Notes: generated by a model from the letters alone, not told the origin. A DNA stretch of 13,633 nt from a bacterium (GCA_030648825.1 JAUSGU010000055.1:1-13633), one strand, 5' to 3'; shown: positions 1-6,511, numbered from the stretch's first letter. Translations and numbers: made by a program.

Positions 1-1
1 G

Positions 2-448
2 GAGGGATACGCAAAACTATATAATGAAAATACTGATCTTTGGTATTTGACTGGCTTACTTCACGATATTGATTTTGGAGAGCATCCAGACACACACCCT
101 GCCGAATCCCTGAAATGGTTCAAAGAATGGAACTACCCCGAGGAGTTGTCTCACGCCGTCGAAGCTCATGCTTTTGGATACAATGGTTTTACGATTCTGC
201 CCCAAACAAGGCTCGCCGCCACGCTCTTGGCGTGCGACGAGATCAGTGGCTTATTTTACGCATATCGCAAGCTCAATCCGGTTCCGTATAGAGACATGAA
301 AGTGAGTTCAATCAAAAAGAAATTCAATGAAGAGCGATTTGCAGTCAAGATTGACCGCGCCACGATTACTCGCGGGTGCGACTCTCTAAAAATAAATATT
401 GATGATCATATCAACAATTTAATTCGGTTTTTTGAAGAATTGAGTTAG
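2..448 (+). CDS. HD-domain phosphohydrolase-like protein, 5' end outside window
   Basis: The reading frame is open from base 2 and ends at TAG 446-448, so the start codon lies upstream of the window. A TTG at 47 is in frame, but coding clearly continues above it. The visible 148 residues contain an LLHDID motif (the His-Asp pair of HD-superfamily metal phosphohydrolases), a downstream EAHA histidine, and LACDEISG with an Asp where the last metal ligand is expected. This is the usual H...HD...D pattern minus the first His, which would sit upstream. HD proteins of this HDIG-like type hydrolyse phosphate esters of nucleotides or related compounds, and the substrate cannot be read here. The C-terminal part ends in a basic/amphipathic helix. 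It is followed after 43 bases by a tRNA gene on the same strand. The family is fairly certain and the exact function is not. Confidence 0.8.
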   Translation, partial: EGYAKLYNENTDLWYLTGLLHDIDFGEHPDTHPAESLKWFKEWNYPEELSHAVEAHAFGYNGFTILPQTRLAATLLACDEISGLFYAYRKLNPVPYRDMKVSSIKKKFNEERFAVKIDRATITRGCDSLKINIDDHINNLIRFFEELS

Positions 449-491
449 AATAGATCGTAAAACAATGGCAAAGTTTCAGTATAACTAATAC

Positions 492-575
492 GCGCGGGTG
501 GTGAAATGGCAGACACACTAGCCTTAGGAGCTAGCGCCGCAAGGCATGGAGGTTCAAGTCCTCTCCCGCGCACCA
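492..575 (+). tRNA. tRNA-Leu, anticodon TAG
   Basis: The 84-base gene folds into a complete cloverleaf. The acceptor arm is GCGCGGG (492-498) with CCCGCGC (565-571). The anticodon stem CTAGC/GCTAG (518-522, 530-534) encloses loop CTTAGGA with anticodon TAG at 525-527. The extended variable arm is GCC-GCAA-GGC (536-545). The T-arm is GGAGG/CCTCT with loop TTCAAGT. The 3' CCA is encoded at 573-575. The long variable arm and the anticodon both indicate leucine, reading CUN codons. A -10-like TATAAC lies at 480-485, about 7 bases before the mature 5' end, but no -35 match is clear. No terminator is obvious downstream. Confidence 0.97.
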
Positions 576-635
576 ATAAGGAACTTGTTCGGAATTAAAA
601 ATACAAAATAGAGTCTTTTTTTATTTCCCTACAAG

Positions 636-644
636 TGACATAAT
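636..644 (+). promoter_or_regulatory. Extended -10 promoter candidate for the receiver gene
   Basis: TGA followed by CATAAT matches the extended -10 form TGnTATAAT in 8 of 9 informative and free positions. The expected -35 position (616-621) holds only a T run. The predicted transcript would begin near 651, just before a 7-bp inverted repeat GATGACA-CTC-TGTCATC (655-671). The gap between the tRNA and this gene (576-715) holds nothing else that I can support. Confidence 0.4.
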
Positions 645-715
645 ATGTGTTAGAGATGACACTCTGTCATCGTCCGCGTGCGACGGTTTGCGCACTTTGA
701 AAATTTTTCGTCATT

Positions 716-1072
716 ATGAATATCCTTCTCGTTGAGAGAGATTCGGTATTTCGTTCTAATATGGCAAGAGTGCTGGCGGAATATCATGCGGTAGAAATAG
801 CGGAAAATGCAGAAATGGGTTTTCAAATTGTTTTGGAAAGAGATATCCACATCATCATCACCGGCCACCAATTTGGCATGGGTATGGGTGGAGCAGAGTT
901 TTCGTTGGAAATAAAACGTTACATAAACCGCAAAATATTCATCATATTGACGAGCGAGTTGGTTGAACCGCTTCCTCATGGAGCTGATAGGTTTATCTCT
1001 CAGCCTTTTGATGCGGAAATTTTGCTCGAAATCATAACCGATCTGATGAAGAATCAAAAGGTCGCCTGCTGA
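716..1072 (+). CDS. Stand-alone receiver-like (REC) protein lacking the phospho-acceptor Asp
   Basis: The 118-residue protein has the size and pattern of one response-regulator receiver domain and no output domain. Strand 1 is NILLVERDS, with acidic residues E7 and D9 in the metal pocket. Strand 3 is DIHIIITGHQ (43-52) where DLxLLDxxMP is usual. Strand 4 ends FIILTS with the conserved Thr79. Strand 5 is RFISQPFD (92-99) where YLxKPF is usual. The phospho-acceptor Asp position is therefore Ile48 or Thr49, and the conserved Lys is Gln96. Phosphorylation by a histidine kinase is thus unlikely, and a binding or scaffold role is inferred. No Shine-Dalgarno sequence precedes the ATG. The gene is monocistronic, with a terminator about 45 bases after its TGA stop. 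No kinase gene lies nearby. The REC fold assignment is probable; the partner is unknown. Confidence 0.72.
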   Translation: MNILLVERDSVFRSNMARVLAEYHAVEIAENAEMGFQIVLERDIHIIITGHQFGMGMGGAEFSLEIKRYINRKIFIILTSELVEPLPHGADRFISQPFDAEILLEIITDLMKNQKVAC

Positions 1073-1116
1073 TTCAGCAAACGGTCTGCCGATTTTCGTT
1101 TTTCATTTTGTTTTTC

Positions 1117-1160
1117 AGGCCGCGGTGCGTAAACGCACCGCGGCCTTTTCTTTTGTTTTT
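1117..1160 (+). terminator. Rho-independent terminator after the receiver gene
   Basis: A 13-bp perfect GC-rich inverted repeat, GGCCGCGGTGCGT at 1118-1130 with its complement at 1133-1145, is extended by A1117-T1146. It is followed directly by a T-rich run (1146-1160 and beyond). Confidence 0.93.
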
Positions 1161-1194
1161 TATTTTTCATCGGGGGTGTCATATCGTAAAAAAC

Positions 1195-1223
1195 TTGACT
1201 TTTTACTCATTCAGACGTAGAGT
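1195..1223 (+). promoter_or_regulatory. Sigma-70-type promoter of the SPFH-like gene unit
   Basis: TTGACT at 1195-1200 (5 of 6 consensus bases) and TAGAGT at 1218-1223 (4 of 6) are separated by 17 bp. The predicted start is near 1230, giving a leader of about 90 bases before the ATG at 1319. The leader contains the hairpin at 1241-1262. Confidence 0.65.
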
Positions 1224-1240
1224 CCCAGAAGGACAGTTCC

Positions 1241-1262
1241 GGGAAAAACAGACGTTTTTCCC
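1241..1262 (+). other. Leader hairpin in the 5' UTR of the SPFH-like gene
   Basis: GGGAAAAAC (1241-1249) and GTTTTTCCC (1254-1262) form a perfect 9-bp stem with a 4-base loop AGAC. It sits about 10 bases inside the predicted transcript and is not followed by a T run, so it is not a terminator. It could protect the 5' end or be a protein-binding or temperature-sensitive element; that is inference only. Confidence 0.5.
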
Positions 1263-1318
1263 TGCTCTTTGACAAGTTTCACTCTCAGAAAACCAAAAAA
1301 ACAAAAAGGATAACAACA

Positions 1319-2401
1319 ATGGCAAATGTACCGAACAGTAAACTCAATGATCTCGGTTCTGCCGAAGTCAAAATTCAGCAAGCGATCAGATGGAAAGTGG
1401 AAGATCCATATCTCTTTCTCAATATGGGGGGAATGGCACAAGTTGAAAGAACAATCATTGCTTATTCTGAATCTATCACACGAGCAATAGCCTCCAGAGT
1501 GGAATTGGATCCACTGATAGCACTCAAACTAGAGGTTGGTCAACAAATTCATCAATGTTTTCAGAAAGGACGAGAAGGAGAAGAACAATGTCCCGTTGAG
1601 ACCGAAATTAAACCTTGGTCTGTCTATGTAGGTATTGTATTCATCCTTCTTTTGGCTATTCTACCATTCACTATCTTGACAAGCATGGATGTATTCCCGT
1701 CAATTTGCATGATATTGTTCGCGATCGGATTTGGCGGTGCTGGGGTGACAGTTATTGCACATCAGCACATTGGGATATACACCATACTCGGCAAACGTAC
1801 ACATGTATATGCGAGTGAAGGTTACCAATGGGCGCCGTGGCCATTTATGGGTTACACGTCGGTGGACATGAGAGAACATCTCATTGAACTCAAAACCGAG
1901 GATCGGGTGATCAAAGTTATTGCGGGAAATGCTGAAGGTGCCGGAGCTACTATTCCGGAAAACATCTCGGAGCAAATTGATAGGAGTTTTCGCAATGATT
2001 CTGGTGTAAACGTTCTAGAAGTTTTGTGTTCGGAGATTTTGCCGACAAATTTGGAAATACTTCGGGCACGTGAAGCTCTAGCGGTTGAAACAGCCCGGTC
2101 TGATGCTCAGGATGAAGACATGGGAAGACAAGGAACTAGAGCAGCAAGTCTCCGGAAAAAACTGCCAGGGCTACCTCCCCTCGAAGCTCTCAGAGCTGTT
2201 CAGGCACAGGAGGGTGACTTGGATCGTGATGAGATGATTGTTACTGCTAATGGTGGAGTTGAGAGTCTCGTTGGATTGATTGCCTCAACCCTCAAAAGAT
2301 TCGGAGTTCAAACAAAAGAAGGTGGTGGTCGGCAAGGAAACAACAAACGTAATCGCAACCGAGATAATCAAACTCAAGGTAAAAAGGAGAAAAACCCATG
2401 A
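1319..2401 (+). CDS. Membrane protein with rearranged SPFH/band-7-like blocks
   Basis: The 360-residue protein starts at ATG 1319 behind AAGGA (1306-1310, spacing 8). Two adjacent hydrophobic segments (about 101-121 and 125-147) form a hairpin or two spans. After them, HIGIYTILGKR (150-160), EGYQWAPWPF (167-176) and VDMREHLIELKTEDRVIKV (182-200) match the first part of an SPFH/band-7 domain. SGVNVLEVLCSEILP (228-242) followed by the helix LEILRAREALAVETARSDAQ (245-264) matches its end. The middle block usually found between these, of the form strand-KVEDP-helix-R, is missing there. A good match to it (VKIQQAIRWKVEDPYLFL, 17-34, then helices to about 80) stands at the N-terminus instead. The C-terminal 30 residues are Gly/Asn/Lys/Arg-rich and look disordered. 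SPFH proteins scaffold membrane microdomains and protease complexes. The family assignment is inferred from pattern only. The stop overlaps the next start in ATGA (2398-2401), so the two are translationally coupled. Confidence 0.65.
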   Translation: MANVPNSKLNDLGSAEVKIQQAIRWKVEDPYLFLNMGGMAQVERTIIAYSESITRAIASRVELDPLIALKLEVGQQIHQCFQKGREGEEQCPVETEIKPWSVYVGIVFILLLAILPFTILTSMDVFPSICMILFAIGFGGAGVTVIAHQHIGIYTILGKRTHVYASEGYQWAPWPFMGYTSVDMREHLIELKTEDRVIKVIAGNAEGAGATIPENISEQIDRSFRNDSGVNVLEVLCSEILPTNLEILRAREALAVETARSDAQDEDMGRQGTRAASLRKKLPGLPPLEALRAVQAQEGDLDRDEMIVTANGGVESLVGLIASTLKRFGVQTKEGGGRQGNNKRNRNRDNQTQGKKEKNP

Positions 2402-2832
2402 GCACTCCAGTAACTGTAAATACTCCAGACATTAATAGATGGCCAGATGTCGGTAAAATTGTGGTGTTTGTCTCTATCATCGCCATACTTATCTATTACG
2501 CGATTGTAGGCCTCAATGACAAATCAAAAAAGTCACCGAGCCAATCAAATGATAGAGTCGTTGAACGTATTGTTGATGCCGTTCAACCTGAAAGTGTAAA
2601 TCCTGACCTGCATGTCTTGAAAGCAGGTGAAACCCTCGAAGGGCTGTTTATCAAAGGAAGAAAATTAACTGTACTGCCAAACGATAGTGATATGGTATTT
2701 TCACTCTTTGATATAAACAAGCAATTAATCCGCAAAGAAAAAAAGCTTGGGAACTGGGCAGAATATGATCCTTATTTTGTCAGTTTCAAAACAGAGAAAC
2801 AGGACAAAAAATGGATTGTTGAGAGATGGTGA
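2398..2832 (+). CDS. Small single-span membrane protein, unrecognised
   Basis: The 144-residue protein overlaps the preceding SPFH-like gene by 4 bases (ATGA). It has its own strong Shine-Dalgarno AAGGAGA at 2384-2390, inside the end of the upstream gene. Residues 20-38 (KIVVFVSIIAILIYYAIVG) form one transmembrane span. A short polar N-terminus precedes it. The charged linker (41-66) precedes a compact C-terminal region (70-144) rich in beta-type stretches, such as HVLKAGETLEGLFIKGRKL and KKWIVERW. I do not recognise a family. Tight coupling and the shared terminator suggest it works with the SPFH-like protein in the membrane, for example as a partner, but nothing in the sequence proves this. 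Confidence 0.8.
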   Translation: MSTPVTVNTPDINRWPDVGKIVVFVSIIAILIYYAIVGLNDKSKKSPSQSNDRVVERIVDAVQPESVNPDLHVLKAGETLEGLFIKGRKLTVLPNDSDMVFSLFDINKQLIRKEKKLGNWAEYDPYFVSFKTEKQDKKWIVERW

Positions 2833-2848
2833 TCTCAACAATATCAAC

Positions 2849-2893
2849 AAAGGAGCCGAGGCACACGCCCCGACTCCTTTTTTCTTTCTTATT
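2849..2893 (+). terminator. Rho-independent terminator of the SPFH-like unit
   Basis: AAGGAG (2850-2855) pairs with CTCCTT (2874-2879). The stem continues through CG/CG and GGC/GCC with two single mismatches around loop ACAC (2863-2866). A T-rich run TTTTTTTCTTTCTT follows from 2878. The reverse strand lacks a T run, so it works mainly rightward, and it ends just before the convergent gene's stop at 2896. Confidence 0.9.
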
Positions 2894-2895
2894 TT

Positions 2896-3153
2896 CTACT
2901 GCACTCCTATGGTACTCCGCAGTATAGCTATGATCCCCCACACCGATATCATGATGAATATACCGATAGTGCTCCAGAGGACATGATTGGCGCCTTGGGC
3001 TATATCCGCGCTCTCGCCCGAAGCTTTGTCTTTGATGAACTTGAAGACACCATAAACAAAGTAGAGTATTGCGGCCGCAAACAGGAGCCGAATGAGAGGA
3101 TCTACGACCAGAGTAAAAAGCTTTTTGACTGGTTCTAGTTCCAGAGCATTCAT
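2896..3153 (-). CDS. Two-helix pilin-like (VirB2/T4SS-pilin-type) membrane protein
   Basis: The 85-residue protein has two hydrophobic segments, about 20-40 (LIRLLFAAAILYFVYGVFKFI) and 58-78, separated by a short charged loop (KDKASGESADIAQ). The second helix, with IGIFIMISVWGIIAIL, is nearly the same as in the neighbouring protein at 3169-3531 and in the one at 7957-8442, so these are paralogues. Unlike those it has no signal peptide and starts almost directly with helix 1. The architecture (short helix, charged loop, helix) is that of small pilin subunits of type IV secretion-like systems common in Patescibacteria. It lies 15 bases downstream of the next pilin-like gene and is probably cotranscribed from the promoter at 3579-3587. 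No Shine-Dalgarno is seen. The pilin role is inferred from family resemblance. Confidence 0.82.
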   Translation of the reverse strand: MNALELEPVKKLFTLVVDPLIRLLFAAAILYFVYGVFKFIKDKASGESADIAQGANHVLWSTIGIFIMISVWGIIAILRSTIGVQ

Positions 3154-3168
3154 TCTATTTTTAATTAA

Positions 3169-3531
3169 CTAGTTCGTAGCGCCAGGAATCGTAGGTAGAG
3201 GGCTGACAATCGTCCCAGGACCCGTATTGCTCAAACCGAATGTTCTGACGAGAATGTTTACCAAACCCCAAACAGAAATCATGATAAATAGACCGACGAT
3301 GCCGTAAATGATTTTGTCTTTGGCGGCTGATTTCTTCTCATCATCCACAGCAACGACATACATAAATATGCCCCAAATGAACCAGACGACAGCGATAGCG
3401 ATGATTAGAGGCAGGGCCGCATCCAGAATTCTCTTTACAAAACCAAAAATATCCCAAACTGTGTTAATCGCCGCCGCCGCGGAGAGCGGAAAGACGAGCG
3501 ATGCGACCGCCAGGTAACTGAATTTTTTCAT
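3169..3531 (-). CDS. Pilin-like protein with signal peptide
   Basis: This 120-residue protein starts MKKFSYLAVASLVFPLSAAAA, a clear signal sequence with cleavage likely around residue 20-22. It then has helix 1 (about 36-60, ALPLIIAIAVVWFIWGIFMYV), a charged loop VDDEKKSAAKDK (62-73), and helix 2 with IIYGIVGLFIMISVWGLVNIL (74-94). The tail is Pro/Gly/Thr-rich. Helix 2 matches that of 7957-8442 almost residue for residue, which marks them as one subfamily. The loop with Lys/Glu before a Gly-rich helix is typical of VirB2-like two-helix pilins. It is the first gene after the extended -10 promoter at 3579-3587 and is followed by 2896-3153. Confidence 0.85.
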   Translation of the reverse strand: MKKFSYLAVASLVFPLSAAAAINTVWDIFGFVKRILDAALPLIIAIAVVWFIWGIFMYVVAVDDEKKSAAKDKIIYGIVGLFIMISVWGLVNILVRTFGLSNTGPGTIVSPLPTIPGATN

Positions 3532-3578
3532 AATAAATACTATAAAAATTAACTTGTTAATACTGCATTACGTTCCAT

Positions 3579-3587
3579 ATTATACCA
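3579..3587 (-). promoter_or_regulatory. Extended -10 promoter for the two-gene pilin unit
   Basis: Read on the minus strand, TGG-TATAAT is a perfect extended -10 element. A TTGACG lies upstream but only 12 bp away, so it is not a proper -35. The predicted start is near 3572, giving a leader of about 40 bases before the ATG at 3531. No Shine-Dalgarno is visible in the leader. Confidence 0.6.
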
Positions 3588-3590
3588 GCA

Positions 3591-3613
3591 AAAAAACGTC
3601 AAAGAAAGGACGT
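3591..3613 (-). terminator. Weak terminator candidate after the upstream pilin operon
   Basis: On the minus strand ACGTC (3613-3609) and GACGT (3600-3596) form a 5-bp stem around an 8-base loop, followed directly by seven T. The stem is short, so termination would be partial. It lies between the stop at 3627 and the extended -10 promoter at 3579-3587, where a boundary between two transcription units is expected. Confidence 0.35.
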
Positions 3614-3626
3614 GGGGATAAGCTAT

Positions 3627-4097
3627 TTAGCTCTGTATACCTTTTATAATGCCCTGAACAACCTGAATGATGGTGTTTGCGCCTATCAAAATCAGAGCGC
3701 CTACGACTGTATACCAAAAAGTTTTCTTTGCTTCTGTCAGTTTGTCTTGACTTCCCTGCGCCGTAACAAATTTGAAACCTGAGAGGAGTAGAAAGAAAGC
3801 TATGACTACGTAACTCAAGCTCATAATGAAATCCACAATTTTATAGAAGAGACAGGCTATACTTGGTACACCTCCTATGGGGTTTGAAAGTCCACCACTA
3901 GTAGGTGAACTTGGATTTCCGCCTGATGAGACAGTAGGATTTCCTCCAGATGTACCGGCAGGTAAATTTCCTCCTACAGAACCGCACTCCGCCCCGGCCG
4001 ATTGTGCATGGACAAAAACAGGACTCGCGAAAGCGAGCAATAGCATGGGCAGAAGCGCGGACGCGAGTATGAGAGAAAATATTTTTTTTATATTCAT
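3627..4097 (-). CDS. Pilin-like protein with Gly/Ser-rich linker
   Basis: The 156-residue protein has a signal peptide (about 1-31, MNIKKIFSLI...PVFVHA before QS). A Gly/Ser/Pro/Asn-rich exported linker follows (33-79), carrying Cys38 and Cys82 at its two ends. The two-helix pilin-like module has helix 1 at about 85-113, loop AQGSQDKLTEAKK (114-126), and helix 2 at about 127-152 (VVGALILIGANTIIQVV). The GFKFVTAQG...AKK signature is shared with the next gene (GFKFLTSNG...AKR) and distinguishes this pair from the MISVWG subfamily. The upstream gene stops 2 bases before this start, so the two are surely cotranscribed. It is probably a surface or envelope pilin subunit; disulfide formation between the two Cys is possible. 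Confidence 0.85.
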   Translation of the reverse strand: MNIKKIFSLILASALLPMLLLAFASPVFVHAQSAGAECGSVGGNLPAGTSGGNPTVSSGGNPSSPTSGGLSNPIGGVPSIACLFYKIVDFIMSLSYVVIAFFLLLSGFKFVTAQGSQDKLTEAKKTFWYTVVGALILIGANTIIQVVQGIIKGIQS

Positions 4098-4099
4098 AA

Positions 4100-4645
4100 T
4101 TATTTTGATCTTAAACTGGTAGGCACTACACCACTTTTCAAATCACTAACGAGTAATTTATCAAGAAAAGTATAAACGATGAGCCACGCTGAAAATATGA
4201 GAAAAATTCCTATGAGGAGCGGCGTGATCATTCTCTTGGCATCCGCCAGTTTGCCCGAATCGCCGTTGGAAGTGAGAAATTTAAAGCCTATATAAATAAT
4301 CATGCCTAAAACTATGGGAATGAGAATATAGAGAGCGAATTGGATGAGTCGGGAGACCGTAGCGATGAGTTGTTGATAGTCGCATTCTTTCTCTACTATA
4401 TTTGGCGTTCTCGGATCATCAATACCTTGACATGATACGAGCTGAAACTTGGAATTCGTTGGATTATTTGAGCCCACTTCCCCGGCTGTGTCAGATTGCA
4501 AGTTTGTAGGATTGGTATTTAATGTCGCGGGATTGCTTTGGGCAAAGACATCATGTCCCACACCAAAAATCGTAACCGCGAGAAAAGTGGCAAAAATTAG
4601 AATCGGGATTTTGCTCATGACTTCGCTCATTTTATATTTCTTCAT
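4100..4645 (-). CDS. Pilin-like protein, larger member
   Basis: The 181-residue protein has an N-terminal signal sequence ending near HDVFAQS (31-37) and a polar Asn/Thr/Pro-rich region with Cys72 and Cys88. Helix 1 runs about 95-123 (IQFALYILIPIVLGMIIYIGFKFL), the loop is TSNGDSGKLADAKR (125-138), and helix 2 is about 139-164. The charged tail ends in VPTSLRSK. It shares the GFKF...G...KLxxAK signature with the following gene at 3627-4097. Start at 4645 is chosen as the longest form. In-frame ATGs at 4630 and 4618 would still give a signal peptide, and no Shine-Dalgarno decides between them. It lies 9 bases after the solute-binding-like gene in the same operon. Confidence 0.82.
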   Translation of the reverse strand: MKKYKMSEVMSKIPILIFATFLAVTIFGVGHDVFAQSNPATLNTNPTNLQSDTAGEVGSNNPTNSKFQLVSCQGIDDPRTPNIVEKECDYQQLIATVSRLIQFALYILIPIVLGMIIYIGFKFLTSNGDSGKLADAKRMITPLLIGIFLIFSAWLIVYTFLDKLLVSDLKSGVVPTSLRSK

Positions 4646-4654
4646 TTTATATTT

Positions 4655-5941
4655 TTATATATTGCCACGGAGCAGATTATCCAGTTCCAAATTAGCTTCA
4701 TTCACCGATTCGGAGACGCGCGAGACGCCGGATGTGACGTCTTCTATGAGACGCATAAATGTGCCGAGAGTGGCTTCGCGGTATGGATCAAGCCACGCGC
4801 GGGAGATGAGGGCACTCTGGTAAATTACCGATTGAAAGGCATCGCTGGGTAGAGTGCGGAGCATATCCCTGCGAACCGGCGGAAAACCGCTATTTGTCAG
4901 CCATTCGGTTTGTAGTGGCGCACTCGTCAGTGTCACGGCCGCTATATATGCAGGACCTACATTTGGAGAAGTTTTGAGCAGAGCGATAGCATTCATTCTG
5001 CCAAAAGTCATTCTATTACCTTCCGCTTGAGGCATCACGGCCACATCAAAATTGAGATTAGGATTGGCGCCACGCAACCCCGACAATTCACTGGCATATC
5101 CAAAATAGAGAGCCAACCTGCCAGCCAAAAACATAGTACGATCCAGAGAGAACGCCCGATTCCAAGAATACGAAGCCTTCACAGGATTTGAAAATTCAGT
5201 AAAGAAAGAAACCGCAGATTCGGCAGGCACCAGACCGGATAATCCCCGATCTGCCAGATTACTCTTGAAACCATCATTCGTAAAAGTAACAATCGGACTG
5301 CCGGCTTGCATAGTGAGTAGAGCGATAATATCTTTGGCGGAAGAGACGTTGCGCACTTCTCCAAAAGCCACCATGCTCTGGCTTATATTTCCATTCTGAT
5401 CTTTTTTTGTGAGTTTCGGAACCAAACCGAAAAATTCAGTCCATGCGATAGGTGGCGTGGCCAATCCAGCATTTGTAAATATATCCCTATTCCAATACAT
5501 GACCAGAGGATCAACCGAAAAAGGCAGACCGACAATGCCGGATGACATCATATAGAGCTCCCCTTCTTGGATAAATGAATCTTTGAATAGACGTTGAGAA
5601 TAATTCTCATAAGGAATGATGTAAAACTTGTCCAGCTGTTTTAAAATCAAATCCTGGGGAAGCAAAACCATATCTGGACCCTGTCCGCGCGCCAGAGCGG
5701 AAATGAGATCCGATTCAAATGTCGCTGGATCTTTCCCCACATAAGATACATTGACCGTATCTCTGTAATCAACAGAAATTTTTGCCAAAAAATCGGAAAC
5801 CTGACGACCATCCAGAGTGCCCCACATAGTGAGGGCCGGCGCGCTCTGACTGCCTTGATTTCTGGCCACGGCAAATAGAACAGCCCCTGCCACTCCGAGG
5901 ACGACGAGGATTGCCGAAAAGATGAGCTGAAATCGAGACAT
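4655..5941 (-). CDS. Membrane-anchored extracellular solute-binding protein (family 1, MalE/UgpB-like)
   Basis: The 428-residue protein starts with a membrane anchor (about 6-26, LIFSAILVVLGVAGAVLFAVA) that has no lipobox Cys and no obvious cleavage site. The periplasmic-type binding domain opens with LTMWGTLDGRQVSDFL (37-52). It contains ISALARGQGPDMVLLPQ, GIVGLPFSVDPLVMYWNRDIF, and AGLATPPIAWTEF, all typical of family-1 solute-binding proteins of ABC importers for sugars or similar solutes. The closing part includes MTFGRMNAIALL and a helical end. The length fits the family. No permease or ATPase gene lies within the window. It is followed directly by two pilin-like genes (9 and 2 bases of spacing), so it may serve an envelope apparatus rather than classical uptake. 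Upstream a TATAGT precedes the ATG by 9 bases, hinting at a nearly leaderless transcript. The ligand cannot be inferred. Confidence 0.88.
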   Translation of the reverse strand: MSRFQLIFSAILVVLGVAGAVLFAVARNQGSQSAPALTMWGTLDGRQVSDFLAKISVDYRDTVNVSYVGKDPATFESDLISALARGQGPDMVLLPQDLILKQLDKFYIIPYENYSQRLFKDSFIQEGELYMMSSGIVGLPFSVDPLVMYWNRDIFTNAGLATPPIAWTEFFGLVPKLTKKDQNGNISQSMVAFGEVRNVSSAKDIIALLTMQAGSPIVTFTNDGFKSNLADRGLSGLVPAESAVSFFTEFSNPVKASYSWNRAFSLDRTMFLAGRLALYFGYASELSGLRGANPNLNFDVAVMPQAEGNRMTFGRMNAIALLKTSPNVGPAYIAAVTLTSAPLQTEWLTNSGFPPVRRDMLRTLPSDAFQSVIYQSALISRAWLDPYREATLGTFMRLIEDVTSGVSRVSESVNEANLELDNLLRGNI

Positions 5942-5983
5942 TTTATATTTACTATATGATATGCAAAAATTATTGCTCGCGGA

Positions 5984-6511
5984 CTATTGCTTGCGGAAAA
6001 TTATACCATAATGCTGTGCTCCGGTATGTATCTCTCTGTCAAAAACAAAACCGGTTTCTCGCGCCAGCTTCATGGCGTCGTCTTTGTAGAAAACATGCGT
6101 TGGATGCGGACCTATTTGAGAAAAAGACGCCGCCCAATCTATGACCAACAGTCTGCCTCTCGGTTTTAGCACTCTGAACGCTTCCAGGAGAAAGTTTTTC
6201 TTGTCCCCTATCATAAATAAAATGTTTGAAGCGATGACCACATCACAAGAACCTTCGCGCAGTTTTGATCCGCCCAGTTTTTCCAAATCTCCAGCAATAA
6301 TTTCTATATTTCGTATGTGATGTTCCTTGGCCTCCTTTTTCAAACGCTCCAATAATTCTTTCTGCGCGTCTATGGCATAGACTTTGCCAGTCGGAGCGAC
6401 AGCCAGCCCAGCTTCCAGACTATAAAAACCCGAACCGGACCCAAAATCGGCCATGATAGTCCCATCAGAAATTCCCAATTGTTCTATATTATGTTTAGGA
6501 TCGGCGAACAT
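5984..6511 (-). CDS. Class I SAM-dependent methyltransferase
   Basis: With the start at 6511 the protein has 175 residues and begins MFADPKHNIEQLGISDGTIM. The Rossmann-type SAM site is visible in order: motif I DFGSGSGFY, the acidic end of strand 2 VYAIDAQKELL, then IEIIAGDLEKL, motif IV CDVVIASNILFMI, and RVLKPRGRLLVIDW (post-motif). This is the UbiE/Methyltransf_25-like pattern; the substrate is unknown. A longer reading from ATG 6544 adds hydrophobic MLFFSVILYIL. I reject it because an extended -10 box at 6522-6530 lies inside that extension and predicts a transcript starting about 4 bases before ATG 6511. The gene is the first in the leftward run and is divergent from the gene at 6662. 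Confidence 0.88.
   Translation of the reverse strand: MFADPKHNIEQLGISDGTIMADFGSGSGFYSLEAGLAVAPTGKVYAIDAQKELLERLKKEAKEHHIRNIEIIAGDLEKLGGSKLREGSCDVVIASNILFMIGDKKNFLLEAFRVLKPRGRLLVIDWAASFSQIGPHPTHVFYKDDAMKLARETGFVFDREIHTGAQHYGIIFRKQ

Noticed and set aside
655-685. Inverted repeats before the receiver gene as a terminator of the tRNA transcript
   Set aside because: The stems are short and no T run follows them; the T-rich run at 615-622 comes before them, with no stable stem upstream.
4655-5941. Solute-binding-like protein as a lipoprotein
   Set aside because: There is no Cys after the N-terminal hydrophobic segment, so no lipobox exists.
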